Assembly (NCBI GenBank): GCA_038496445.1 | Contig: JALMLS010000579.1 | Location: 186,001-250,000, forward strand | DNA length: 64,000 bases | Reading direction: 5' to 3' | Source: Trichosphaerium sp. ATCC 40318 | Taxonomy: Eukaryota > Discosea > Flabellinia > Trichosidae | Part shown: piece by piece, positions 48,100 through 60,838 of the stretch | Layout: the number at the start of each line of letters is the position of its first letter | Position numbering within the stretch: position 1 is the first letter of the stretch | The notes under the pieces: generated by a model | Seen by the model: only the letters and a program-made list of their open reading frames with translations | Databases searched by the model: none | Told to the model about the DNA's origin: nothing | Program-made: the position numbers and the translations under genes

Positions 48100-48769
48100 A
48101 TGGAGATTCAGCTTGATATCATTGATTGGGACCCAGAAATGTATTTACTGTGGCCGCTTCTTTCAAAAAGCGCAGCGACAATGACGAGGTTTGATTGTGA
48201 GATGAAAAGCATGGAAAATGGCAAAAAAGAATCAAAACGCAACTAGTTCAACAAGAGTACTGGAAACACGGTGCACAAGAAGGAGAGTACAAAAGTGGGT
48301 ATCACCACAATGGCAATTTGTGGAAGCAAGGCTTATATGTCAACAACAAAAAAGAAGGAGAATACAAAGAGTGGTATCGCAAGGGTCAATTGAAGGAGCT
48401 GGGTAACTATGTCAATGGTGAAAGAGAGGGACAGTGTTGGAGTTTTATGCCAACGGCTTTGTATGGAACGAGTATAACTATGTCAACGGTGAACTACATG
48501 GAGAGAACAAGGAGTGGTATAACAATGAGCAATTGTGTAGAAAGTGTATGTATGTTAATGATGAAATGGAAGGGGAATACAAAGCGTGGCACCACAACGG
48601 ACAATTGTGGGAGCAAGGCACTTATGCCAATGGTAAGCAAGAAGGAGAGTACAAGGAGTGGTACGACAATGGCCAATTGACAGAGCAGTATACTTTTTTA
48701 AATGGTGAACGAGAAGGAGAATTCAAGAAGTGGGATAGAACTGGCAAATTAAGAGCAAATTATTTGTAG
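48100..48769 (+). pseudogene. MORN-like repeat protein with frame disruptions
   Basis: From ATG 48100 (MEIQLDIIDWDPEMYLLWPL) the frame runs into MORN-type repeats of the YwqK style: EGEYKEWYRKGQLKELGNYV, NGERE, then LEFYANGFVWNEYNYVNGEL, EGEYKAWHHNGQLWEQGTYA and EGEYKEWYDNGQLTEQYTF, ending LRANYL at TAG. The repeats lie in two reading frames that switch near 48432 without room for an intron. A second break (TAG at about 48244, again without a convincing intron) separates the start from the first repeat. Intact family members are repeat scaffolds of unclear function. Two disruptions suggest a decaying gene; sequencing indels are the alternative. Confidence 0.55.
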
Positions 48770-49141
48770 ATAGATGAATGGAGCTGTAGACATGTAATAA
48801 AACGATGCAAAATATATCAAGTACATGTTGGCTCAAGTGCTGACACCACTTTTGCAAGATTTTTTACTCTCTTTTTCAAGTTTTTTTCACTGGTATGGTG
48901 AAGAGATTCTCGAGATCTACAGGATCTGACGTCATTTCTTTCAAGTTATATAAGTATCAGGTTCCTACTCATCTATAATTTCGTGGATGAGGATAGCCTC
49001 AGTTTGTTTGTTTAGTTTATTTGACTTAAGCAAAAATCCCGTTTCGCGTTGCTGATGTAGTACAACACAAGCTTTCCATAAGCCTGGGGTATACCCCTAG
49101 ATAGCTTCAGTTGTTCAAAAGTTCTAGTCAACGTATTTAGT
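48770..49141. other. intergenic region upstream of the glycosyltransferase gene
   Basis: No gene, RNA or repeat recognised. It follows the MORN-like remnant and contains the presumed promoter of the plus-strand glycosyltransferase. Confidence 0.35.
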
Positions 49142-51216
49142 ATGCTTAAAAAAAGCTTCTTTTTGCTAAAGTATGTCGGCATGAAACTCAGGAAACGATA
49201 CTCTATTGTTCTCAAATCCGATTCTAAATATGCGCCAAGCCTTAGAAGTGTATTAATATCAATATCCCTCGTATATCTCCCTGCTGCGTTGCTTATTCTA
49301 TCAATATTCGCTTACGCACGTGCGTGCCTCTAAAATACAGAAAAACAACTCAATAATTTTCATACTTCCTTAAATCTTATCTATTTGAAGAAAGTGGCGC
49401 CGTACATACAATAGAGCTGTCTGCAGACGAAAAGAGCTCTGTTAATGAACCAACAACCGGTAATTCCATAACCACGACGCCCGTCAAAGACAGTTTAACA
49501 ATCAAGCCGGAAAAACCAACGAATAAAGTTAAAACAGCTGCAAGTACAGAGATACCAATCGATACTACTGTTTGTGAAGATGCATTGAGTCGAGGAAAGA
49601 CTATACTAGATACAAGGCTTACTACTATAGATGCAAATAACATATTGGGCACTAATCTCACTTTGTACAATTTTTTTGATAATGCGCAGACACAGTTACA
49701 CGTGCCTTACAAGTGAGTTCTCATGTTTTGCAAAACCCCTTTTAATCCATTAGTATTGTTTTTTATCTCTCGGTTCTAACCTATGTACAAAGGTCTAATT
49801 GTGTTACCTTGCATGTTAATTCTTGTTTTTTTCTGACACATTTATAAGGTTGTTATCTACTTGTGGACTCGATATTCAAAATTACAAACCGCGAGACTCA
49901 GCTGCTGGCGAGCGCGCCTTAAACGTATTTTTCTCAACATCGATTGATAGACTGAGTAATGTGCAACACACTCTTAAATCATTGAATATTGCTTCAAAGT
50001 ACGATACTCTTTTATTCTTTTTGCTATTGACACTACTATTTTAGACAGTTGAATCATGAAACCAACAAGTCAGTTAATGTAGTCTTTGTAGAATATTCAG
50101 CATCTCCTTCGCTGAAACTTAAGAATCTTGCAAAAGCTTTCTCTTACACGTACATTTACATTCCAGGTACGAAAACCCACTACTTAAGGGCGTTCAAACC
50201 AAATCACTTACATGATTTACAATAGATAAAATAGGCATTTTATACGGGTGTGACATGTTTCCTAAATCGTTACTCTATAATGCAATGTTCCTACTAACTC
50301 CAGAAGCGCCTCTATCTGTTTTCCATGATGCTGACATTCCTGTGCCTAAAAATTTCTTTACACTGTTAATGAAGCAAACACAGTTACAAGTACAACCTTA
50401 GATTTAAAAATATCACGTGATCTTGACTCCGTTACTAACTGACATTACTAAAAGAAAACTATGGGGTACTATCAAGGCATGTCATATGCCAAGTACCTAA
50501 AGGGCAAGGAAGCAACTGAAGCAAAGACAATTTTCAAGAAAACAGGAGAATATACGTCACTTAATCATCGAACGAAAAAACAAGCTTTGGGTGGTTCAAT
50601 CATCATAGAGAGTGATCTTTTTAAGCGTATAGGAGGGTACTACTTTTAAAAAAAATCAAGCAAGCAAAGGCATAATTTTAGTGTTGTTTCTAAACATAGA
50701 CCTTTGTTTATATAGTTACGATCCTGAGTTTTATTGTGGATGGGGAGCTGAAGATAAGATGCTCATAGCTAAGATGAATAGTATACTAGCAAAGGATCGT
50801 AATATGAGTAAAAAACCTACATTGGCATGCAAAGATTATCCGGCTAATAGGTATCCTGTTTTTTTCGTACTTTTTTAATGACCGTTTTTACTTATTCTAA
50901 TCATCACGTAGATGCACTTGGCATGTCCCTATATTCGGTGGGACATTACCATTTACTATGCTACATCTTCCTCATAAAAAAGCGCCTCGAGTAAGGTATG
51001 GTACTCAAGAAGTAACGTGCCAAACGCCTTGTCACTCTTAGTAACACTTGAAACAGTTTAGTTTTTTTTTGGTAGCCTGCCTGATTTGAAGCTTACTGTA
51101 CATCATTTAGAGCGCTTGTAAGACAAATGGAAAACCTAGTATACGATTTTCAGAAAATGGATTGGGAACAGCAATTAAAATTCATGGAAAGAAAGAGTAA
51201 TGAATTAAAATTATAG
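49142..51216 (+). CDS. Golgi type-II glycosyltransferase (galactosyltransferase-like)
   Basis: A short Lys/Arg-rich cytosolic tail (MLKKSFFLLKYVGMKLRKRY) and one membrane span (VLISISLVYLPAALLILSIF) precede a Thr/Lys-rich stem. The catalytic domain has NVFFSTSIDRLSNVQHTLKS, VNVVFVEYSASPSLKLKNLA, LSVFHDADIPVP (a D-x-D metal site) and LGGSIIIESDLFKRIGGYD followed by PEFYCGWGAEDKMLIAKM, the GWG-x-ED acceptor motif of GT7/GT27-type enzymes. It would transfer a sugar from a UDP donor in the Golgi. The last exon reads ALVRQMENLVYDFQKMDWEQ and stops at TAG 51214-51216. An earlier acceptor would end the protein at 51121. Confidence 0.75.
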
Positions 51217-51404
51217 AGTGCTCTTTATACATAGATTCTGTATTCCAAAGATGTTAGCTGGTTCAACTATGTAGGCATGTATAAGCCTTGACCTACCAAA
51301 TAAAAAGTTGTTAGCTACTAAAAAGATTAACATTGCACCAATACTCTAGATATTGTTTTGAAAAACACTGTATTCTATTGACTTGTTCACAAGTGCACCT
51401 ATTA

Positions 51405-52524
51405 CTAGGTTCGAGGCGGAATAATACCTTGAAGGGCAATAATGTAGTTTACACCAAGAGAAGGTTGATGGTTCGCAAAAGACTGACCGACTCCTGCAGA
51501 TGTTGTGTCTCCAGTGACATCAACAGTTGCTTCAACAGTTGTTGTTGCACTTAAAGTACCTTAAAGAAACAATAAGAGCCCTATAAGTTCCAACTTTGCT
51601 GTTTGGAATGAACTGAAACACACCTTTGTCAACTGTCAACCCTGATGTATCCACTCCAAGAGAAAGGTTCACATTACCCGATGTACTTCCTATCACTCTA
51701 TTCTGCTCCACTTTTATTGGACAACGTGCATCCAACGATTGACAAGTGTCTACAACACGCAACAAGTTAAATAGACTACCAGATGTACAAGGCGGTGCTT
51801 CTCCTGGAAGCCCTCTTGAGAGTGTGACATCAGCTGTGACATCTAAATTCAGGTCGACATTCGGATCACCAGTGATTGAAGCGCTTCCTGATATTGTAGG
51901 TTGACCTTCAATGGTTGTCGTAGATGTAGTGAAATCGACTGTTTGGTCCATTAATGATACTGAGTGTGCATGAGAAGGCATATTCGCCTCTGCTAGAGTT
52001 GTAGTTTCTGCTCCAAACCGTTGTCCTTGTCTCACGGTTTGTAAAGCTGATCTTATTAGGTATTATTTTGACTGTACAACCATATGTACCGTTTCCCTGC
52101 CCAGAATGTACAGGAACTCTTCCGCGAAGATCGGGTAGCCTACTTTAAATATTAACATCCCTATTCCACAGGTATGCTGGTTGGCAGGTAGTCACAATAA
52201 GCGAACGTACGCAAAAGTACTTCTACCATCTCCGCCATATGTGGTCCCAATTAAACTGAACAACACCATATTACCACTAATGCCTTTAAGCAATAAGTGA
52301 AAATAAGAATCTCAATACTTACTTTGTATCTGACCGTCGCAAAACGCCCAACCTCGCGGAGCAAAAGTGCCCGCAAATATTCTTATCTCTCCAATAAATG
52401 GCTCCGATGCGTATGAAACAATTAACAAGCTCAATAATACCGATGTAATCTTGTTTTTAAAACATAAGCTTTGCACATGTGATATCATAAAAATTAGACT
52501 ACATACTGCGATGAGATGGCACAT
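51405..52524 (-). CDS. secreted phage-tail-collar-domain (microcystin-dependent-protein-like) protein
   Basis: An N-terminal hydrophobic region (ATG at 52524; an in-frame ATG at 52488 gives the alternative signal peptide ending LLIVSYAS) leads to EPFIGEIRIFAGTFAPRGWA then FCDGQIQ. Further exons give LFSLIGTTYGGDGRSTFA and LPDLRGRVPVHSGQGNG. This is the phage tail-collar fold of tail fibres and bacterial microcystin-dependent proteins. Next come GAETTTLAEANMPSHAHSV, a long Thr/Ser/Asp beta-rich insert, and the family's end, NHQPSLGVNYIIALQGIIPP then RT and TAG (51405-51407). At least three GT-AG introns and a secretion signal show it is a eukaryotic gene. Its bacterial-type relatives make transfer from a bacterium or phage likely. 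Possible role: adhesin or binding protein. Confidence 0.85.
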
Positions 52525-52991
52525 AATATACTTTACCTTTTGGCTAACGCTTCATGAATAAAAAAAAGAGTTAAGTTAGAACAGTTTCGGGCACTGTTTT
52601 TCACAAGCTTGATTTTACTACATTCGTAGCGCTTTAGTAGGGGTTAAACATATTTGTTTAAGAAATTTAAACTCCGCCAATTCCCACGATTTGTACAGAT
52701 GAACTCCGTTGATTCCTGCTGTATGTTTAATGTATCAATAGATTTCACCTTTGATAGAACCGAAAAGATAACGTGGATTTGATTGAAAGTATCATCACCA
52801 CTTGGCTTAAAAAAAGTCTGTGCGGCCACAGCAGCGAATACATAGTGAAGTCTTTAATACAACCTGTGCATGTGAATCTGAGATTTAGATACAAGCAAGA
52901 ATATATTAACAAAGGGTATAGAAAGAAAACAGCAAGAAAAATAACATGTTAGGTTTATTTCGGTTGGACGGTGGGCTATAGAATAACAATT
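52525..52991. other. intergenic region between collar-protein and A2M genes
   Basis: A 61-codon minus-strand frame (52644-52829) is present but has no family resemblance or splice support. Otherwise no feature is seen. It holds the collar-gene promoter and the A2M 3' end. Confidence 0.4.
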
Positions 52992-55900
52992 TTAAAGAGG
53001 AACTATAGTACACTTTAAACCATCATTCCATTGCCTGTATTCTGGTGTGTAATATAAAAATGCACACGATGAAGGACCTGTATAAGTACCAGGAACAGCA
53101 GCCTAAAAATCATCGTAAATAAAGCACCAGCTTAAAAGAATCTTGGTCGTGCCTTAACATCAATTTGAATTGTTGATTTTTGTTTTGGATCCATACCACG
53201 CCAATACAGTACAACTTTTCTACCGATCACTTCATAGAAATCGATAGCTTCACTCTTGACAAGCTCCTATCAAGTACATCAGTAAAAATCACGTGATTTT
53301 TTGGTAACAATAAGGTACCTTTAATTTCTCATGACGAGGCTCAAGGCCTCCTGGAAGTCCTATGATTGCGATGACCATAGGCAAGTCAGTATCTTTTTTA
53401 TTTTCAATATCGACTTGGATTTCACCAGTCTCTCCTTCCTTGATTGACTCTGGCTTCATTTGAGTTGCAATTGATATTGAGCATTCATCAGAAGAAGGTC
53501 CTTTCAATGTAAAATAATTGATATTCACATTGTATGGTATGTTTCCTGATCCCTTGGCCATGGTTATTTTGAATTCATGTTTACCAGGCTTGAGTTTTTG
53601 TGCAGCTTCTTTGAAATCTACGAACCAGTTAACAATAGGTTGTTAAACATCTCAACAATTGTCTCGTACCAAGATTTATAGGTTCTACGCTTGTAGCGGA
53701 TATTGTCTTAGTGATCTTTAAGCCACCAATAGTCTAAAGAGCCCAGGTAAGGTTATAGTTTAATCAGAAACAGCAAAAACAGTAATTGAGAGTTTTTCAG
53801 TGTAAAGTCGTACAGCAACTAGGTCAATATCCCCGTTTTCTTTTGGACTCTTATTCATTTGACCATATGTGAATACAGCACGCAGAGCTTGCACAGTTGA
53901 TTGTGAAGTACTCCAAGATCCATTTGATACTTGAGATTGAAGGTACTTCAATCCTGCTTGGATGTTCGATGAGAACTTGTTTGGATCATCACGCAACCAT
54001 CCAGTAACTGCAAGACCAGTTGTTTCAACCAATAGAGATTGTCCATATGATCTTACAATAGATGAGGTGCCTCCCTCTACCTTACCATCTAAATATCAGG
54101 TCAGGCAATGACAAGGTCTTTTGAGAAGGGACTGAGCTTACCTTTCGCTTGTTTTGAAGCTAGATATTCACCAGCTTGACGTGCGGCTTTTTTGTTCTTG
54201 GCGTTGTTGAACGCCATGTACATACATGCCCACACGTATGAGTTTTTGTTATCAGGCAGCGCTTTACCTTGGATATCAAGTTCCTTTGTAACATCATTAG
54301 CAGCTCCAAGTTCGGTGAGGCCATAAAGACAATATGCTGTAAACAAATGTAAGAAAAGTACTTTTTAATGGTGGATTGTACATACCGTTGTTGACGTCTT
54401 TTGGAGGCGAAGAGAAAGCATAACGACCGCGGCCAAGGTGGAATCCTCCTTTACCATCTTTACGTGATAAAAGCCAACTCTTGGCTCGATTAACAAGTGA
54501 CTTGTCAACTATGAAACAAAGTTAATGTTTTAGCTTTTACAGCTTCTTAGCACGTACCTTCCATTGATTTACCAAGATCTTTGAGCATCATTAATCCGTA
54601 TGAAGTCAATGATTCATGAGCTGGTGATCCGCCATACCTTAACACAAAACATGAGCAACAAGGTAATAGGTTACAGCACAGAATGTTTTTTGGAGATGGT
54701 GTTACTTGCCATTCGAATCCTGATGTTATCTTCGTTTCGTATCCAACAATTTTCTTATATCCGACCATCATTTTACTGTGCATGTCTGAAATCAATGATG
54801 GATCTACTCCAATTGTACTGTCATTGAAGAACATTCCAGCCATAGCCATTGGATATAGAGTTGACCCAACTTGTTCAAAACATCCACAAGGTGTACGGAT
54901 CATACCCTTTAGAGCTTTTTGGAATTTGGCTGCATTAGTTGGTAGGATAGACACTTCAATATTTAGCGTGTTTGGAACTAAACATAACGGACGTTAGATT
55001 CATCGTTTCGAAACACGTGAAGAGTAAAGTGAAACCTCTGAAATTACAACTTACCATAATCAGGCAATACGTTGAAAGTATGCTTTTCTGTTTTACTCTT
55101 ACTGATTGTACCACTTGCAGATGCTTCCAATGGAAAGCCCTAGATATATTTTTAAGATACTCGTAACACTCAATAATTTATAAATTGGTACCTTTGGTTG
55201 AATACGAACACTGCGAACAATATTATCTTCACGCTCACTTGAAGTGCCGACAACCTTTAGCTCACTTGTGAGTGGTACGTTTTGTATATCGATTGGAATG
55301 ACAGCGCGTTCTACAAACATGTTAGGTTCCTGTTTATTAGCAGTAGAGGATCAAATGAGGTTGGAACATACGTCTTTGTTCTGGCCCAAGAGTGACACCT
55401 TTTCCTTTGTTTGTTTCTGGATCCAAAAGAAAACCGTCTCCGCCCCACACTTCGAATCCAACATCTGTGATTTTATGTCCAGTGTTGTTGACCATGAGTA
55501 CAGGTAATTGCACTTTATCACCGCAAGACACTTCGATAGGTACTTTAAGATCAACAGAGAAAGGTTCCTTGCAAGGAACAAGCCTATTCGAACATTAGGT
55601 AAACAAAACTATTGTATGAACAAAAAAAAAACAATAACGTACAACTCATTGTAGCCTAGCAGATGCGCGTGATGTATAGAATCGCACATAACATTGAAGC
55701 TTGTGATACTATCGTTCATATCAAACTCAAAAGAGGCGAAACCTGTACATGTTCAGTGAGTAAAGGAAGAACTTTACAAGAAAGAAAAAAAAGGTACATA
55801 CCAAACTTATCAGTGACTAATCCTGCATTCCAGTACAAAGTCTCCTTGAACTCAGTTCTACAAAGGAAGAAAAGTAAACATACAATACATAAAAAAGGTA

Positions 55901-58900
55901 AGTAATTGGTACCTATCACCATCTACAGTAGGAGGTCTGAAAGTGAAATCAGAAAAGTCAGTTGAACTCAGGAAGGTTAAAAAAAAATTATACGTACGCG
56001 GTGAATGAGAATACTCTTAGCATCTTAGGTACAATTTTTACTTTTTTAGAGTTAAACTGAGAGCGACTGGATGGCATAAATCTACTTTTCATCATTTTAG
56101 GAGACTCTGACCGACTTGATATCTTTGAAACCTTCTTCTTCGGTGCTGCTTCTCTTTTTTTAGACATAACTTTCTCCTCTTTTGCTCTAGCTGAAGGCTG
56201 TGCTCTCTTAGATTTTGATTCCTTTGGTTTACGAGCTACTGGCATAGCCTTCTTCTTAGACTTAAATGCTGGCTTTGATTCTTTCTTTTTTGTCGGCCTT
56301 GGAGCAGATTCCACTGATCTTATTGACTCACTCTCAAGCATTATGCTGTTTTCTGGAATGGCACTATACTGTACTTCGCTACTGCAGTAGTCTAATTCTT
56401 CCAGTAAATAATCCTATAAAAACAAGAAAAGTTACATTAACATTAACCGGGTTGTCGACATACAGCTGGTATTGGTCTCTCTAGTTTCTGCAACGAATAA
56501 AACGTCAGTAACAGCATGAAAAAAAAGGTCTCATGGGGTTTGTTTGACTTACGCTAGCAATGTTCAATCCAGGCGCACAAGCTACAACTTGTTGTGCTTT
56601 AGATCCATGTTCTTTCATAAAAGCTTCAAGATCCACTTTGTTTTTTACAAAGACAAGTTTTCTCCAGCCCTAAGTTCTCATGTTATTATTTTTTTTGGAA
56701 AGAAACTACATGATGTTTGCGTACTTGAGTGCCGAGTAGTAAATCAATTGCAGTGTTTCCTTTTTCATCATGTTTAAGGTACACGTGGGCATCGAATAGT
56801 TCTTTGACTTCACCTTCCAAGTAAGCCATTTCTTGCAATCTAGGTGCCTTTTTTCGATTCTAAGGAAAACATTGGTCTTATAGTTCTTAATTCTCAATCC
56901 GAGCTATTGGGAATATTAGCTAATAAACGTACTTCTACCATCTCTAATACTGAGTTGTCAACAACTGTAGTTCCAATAGTTGCATCTCTATATTTGTACA
57001 CGTTAATCTTGGCAATGAGAAAACAAATAACGAAAATAACATACGCAAGAGGTTGTCCGTTTTCTCCTGTTGCATACAACAGAACACGAACTTTGTTCCT
57101 TGGTGCATATACACCTCTTTCAGGCATTATCGAAACATTTACATGTTTGGATGGTTGTCTAGAACACGTGATTAGAAAAGAAACTAAATGGCATCAACAA
57201 ACCTGTATACAAGTCTTTCAGCAACAGCAAGTCCAGTCCTCATCTCGTAAGCAGTGGCTCTTAGTACGCCCGCCGTTGATGTAGGAGGTGTGAAGAAAAG
57301 CTTAGCTGCCTTCTTGCCTGTGATATCAACTTTGACAGATAGAATCTCAGTGTCACGTTTAAACAAACCAACATAATAAGCCCCAGGTCCTAGACAAGCT
57401 TTAGTAAAACTAGAAATTAGCTAACACTCAAACTCACGTGTTGTCTGAAGTGTCATCTCGATAGATGTATCAGTAGTAACAAAAGCGCCTTTCTTTGTGT
57501 TCAATACAGCTCCTGAAGATTCGAACAAGCTCTACAATAAATTAGACACGTGTTTGAATTGGGTTGACAATCGTACTGGTTCAAGATAGATAAGTTGATC
57601 AACACCAGCTGGTTTCAAAATACGTAAAGCATATTTTGATCCTTTTTTGGGTTTAAATGTTAGTTTACCACGTCCTTCATGTTCAGTCTTGAAAGCAGTA
57701 ACTACTTTACTATAAAACAAGTTAGGTGGTTTACTCTACTAACAAAATAAACACGTGCCCGCTTCTTGCTCTCACTAACTCTCCTTCAATATCTCCTGGA
57801 TCTCCAGAAGGCGTAAAGCATTGCAAGTATAACCCACATTGCAATCCATGGATAAGAGAACCTGACTCTGGATACATACGAATATCGAGTTTCTAAAACA
57901 ACGTTTAGAAAAATCACTTCGATTGACACTCCATACCTTTAGAAGAATAGGAATAGTTTTAGCAGTAGACTCTACACTACCTCCATCTTCAACAATGAAC
58001 GTTAAACTGCCTTCACCAACCTCAATCTTGGCAGGAAGGTCAAAACTAACCATACAGTTTCCATCAGCGCCAACAGTTGTGTCACCTCTATCATCATAGT
58101 CAGATATATCGTTGCTGTGAGATCTAATACCTGTAAACTTCAGAGCCATCCACACGTGCAACTGCATTCACTTTTGCACCAACTGGAATGCCACCCTCAA
58201 CACGTGAAACCTGGAAAGAAGGTTAGCTTGAAGATAAAAGTAGTTGAGACATACAGTGAGTGAAGCTGAAGCTTTGTCTCCTGGTCCAAGTCCTTTACGT
58301 AAGAATTCAGCTTGTAAGTTAAGCTTTGGTGGTTGGTATTCTCTTATATCAAATTTTCTTTCTTGGGTTACAAGCACGCAGTCATTTGCCCTAAAGAACG
58401 TGTTAAGTTGCTTTTTCGAAAGACAAATCAACGCACATTCCAGCATCAAACTGTATAGTATACTCTCCGCCGGCCTTTCCTTTTGGAATCTTCCACTGAT
58501 GAGCAATGCAAGTAACGCCTTTGTTCTGGTTTTCGCCCTTGAGAGTAAATTCGTTGGAGCCTGTTCGAAAGAGCAAACATAGTGAGTATGATGTCAACTA
58601 TTTTAGACAAAAAACAAACGTTACCTGAAGGTCCTGTAATCTTTCCTTTAATCTGAGAAAGGTTCATTACATCTCCTCTGAGGGGTTCAAACGTATGAGC
58701 ATCAAGGTATGTGACTGTCAACAGATAATTAGTCACAAAACTTGATTGGTTTCAAGCATATTTAAGACATTACCTCTGATCCAAACTGTTTCCTCTGGTT
58801 TGTACAAAGGTTTATCTGTAGATACGTATCCAATGTATCTCTTCTTAGCATCTATGTTATAACTGGAAAATGAAGGAGTGACACCAAGAGTAAGAGAAGG

Positions 58901-60548
58901 TAGTGAAGTTTCAGCTATTGAAAAAACATTATTAATTTAAAGTTTTGTACGAATACAAAACAACTTCAGCTTACCTTCAGCATACTTAAACGGTGTGTAA
59001 ATACCACCTGTTGTATTGATGGTAACAACAGCATAGTGGTCAAAACCGATAGTTGGATAAACTGCCTTCTTAGGCAAAACAAAGTTGCTTGTTACAACCT
59101 TGACACCATTTTTGGTCCAGAACAATTTGTTGCCATAGATTCCGCAACCAATCACGTCACCCACGCCAAATGTATTCTTTAGAGATTGAGGTTTCTGCTC
59201 TCCATTGTAAAAGACTAAACCGAAGAATCAATTGAAATACGACTCAAAGGAACGGAAAAGAAGAAGAAAAGAAATCGATCGGAACGTACCATCTCCATCG
59301 TCGCTGTGGTATCCATAACTACCTTTCACCCATCCAGGGAATTTAGTGTCTGTAGGGAATGACTGTAAAGCATATCCAACACCAACAACACTATAAAAAA
59401 GTGAGATAATAGACTAGAGAAAATCCATAAAAACTATACCCAGAATCTCCTACACGTTTCATACTGACAATGGACACTTCGAAGTACTTCAACGAGTTTA
59501 GGAACTGTACTGCGTGTTCACCTCCGCGACCTGTCTTAGTAGGTCTAGAGCGTATAATAGATCCATTGACTATTGCACTATCACTATGACGTGTTCCTAA
59601 GCACACGGTAAACAAAAAAAAAAAGCCAAAGAAAAGTTAAAAAAAACTCACGTTCATTGTAAATCAGAGGTATCTGAAGCGTCCCTGTTGTCATGGTGAG
59701 TACAGCTTTGTTGTCAACACCAATACAAGGGAACAACTGAGGTCTAACAGATGGAGGTACTTTCTCAGGTGATTTACCAACACGTTCTCCGTTTAATGTC
59801 CTTTTAAACGCTTAGAAGACCTTCAGACGTTGAAATAGTGACTGTACCAGAACACAGTGCCATCTTTCTCTATACCACAGCCTACAACTGAACCCTCACC
59901 GTACTTTGTAGATAAATCAGAAGCAATGTCATTAAAATAGCTCTTTCCACTTTCACCATGGTAACCCCATGAACTAATGGCGTATAAATGTATGCTTGTC
60001 AAAAGATATTGTTTTTGAACGGTTTACTCAAATATAACGTTAAAACGCACTTTTTGGCCCAACCTGGGAAGTCATCAGTTAGCTCAATGTCCTTTGTAGC
60101 GTATCCAATGGCACAACCGCTATCTTATAGTCAAACAACTATTTTAGTCTAAAACTCGTATGTACCCTTCTCCTTTATCTCCTACGTGGAGTGACTTTAT
60201 GTTTACCTCATAATACGCGATATCCGCATTACAGAGTTGGAATACCTTTATTTATCAACAAAACTACCTTAAAACACTTCTAAAGTTGCTTACTTGCTCA
60301 GTTCCAGCTTCTTTAACATTTACAGATAGTTCAACGGCTTTTCCGCTTTCAAGCTTTTTAACAGAGTACGCCGAGCTTTGACGTGTACCCATCGCTATTA
60401 GTAGCTTCTTTTTATGGCTGGTTTTGTAAAACCACTTTGGAACCGAAAACCAAAGACCTTCAGGCGGATTCACTAAACGTTACATTAGTACGCGGTTCTC
60501 GTCGAAGCCTTCTGTTAACCAACAGCTGACTGTTTTTTCATGCGTCAT
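52992..60548 (-). CDS. SPRY-SPRY-alpha-2-macroglobulin fusion with thioester
   Basis: The longest gene here, over 25 exons. From MTHEKTVS (ATG at 60546-60548; exon 1 joins LNPPEGLWFSVPKW through a 51-nt intron) come two SPRY domains: first YYEVNIKSLHVGDKGEG, SVVGCGIEKDGTVFWY; second YFEVSIVSMKRVGDSGYS, GVGDVIGCGIYGNKLFWTKN. An in-phase intron then leads to the macroglobulin part: KRYIGYVSTDKPLYKPEETV (MG1), later MG domains, a Lys/Ser/Arg-rich bait segment (56341-55988), ETLYWNAGLVTDKF, the thioester site RTPCGCFEQVGSTLYPM (Cys codon 54880-54882), the thioester-domain helices (YVWACMYMAFNNAKNKKAAR) and a receptor-type end SSCAFLYYTPEYRQWNDGLK. A2Ms trap proteases: bait cleavage exposes the thioester. 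C-x-E-Q with a non-Gly middle residue is more like bacterial A2Ms than the animal GCGEQ. No N-terminal signal peptide is visible. Confidence 0.85.
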
Positions 60549-60838
60549 TTTCTGGTTTACATTAGCTTGTCTGAAATTATATCACGTGCACAAAACAAAA
60601 ACCATTATTAAGAAAATGCTATTCGCTTACGTTTAATTACATTAGTGACTTGAGAGATAACTAGCTCGAGTTTGCTGTAAACTCTTGGCAGTGCCACTCT
60701 ACCGTGATAATAACACAAGAAAGATAAGACACTTTTTTTAAAAGGTTAAAACGCTTTACAGTGTTTGAAACATAGATTGCTACTATGAAAATCGGACAGT
60801 ATACTTCAACCAATCCAACAAAAAAAACGATGGGCAGT

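Noticed and set aside
52644-52829. 61-codon minus-strand frame between the collar and A2M genes
   Set aside because: No family, no splice support, and its length is within chance expectation for AT-rich DNA.
55988-56341. Stand-alone Lys-rich histone-H1-like protein on the minus strand
   Set aside because: The frame lies within the A2M gene between MG exons on the same strand and fits the bait position better than a separate gene.
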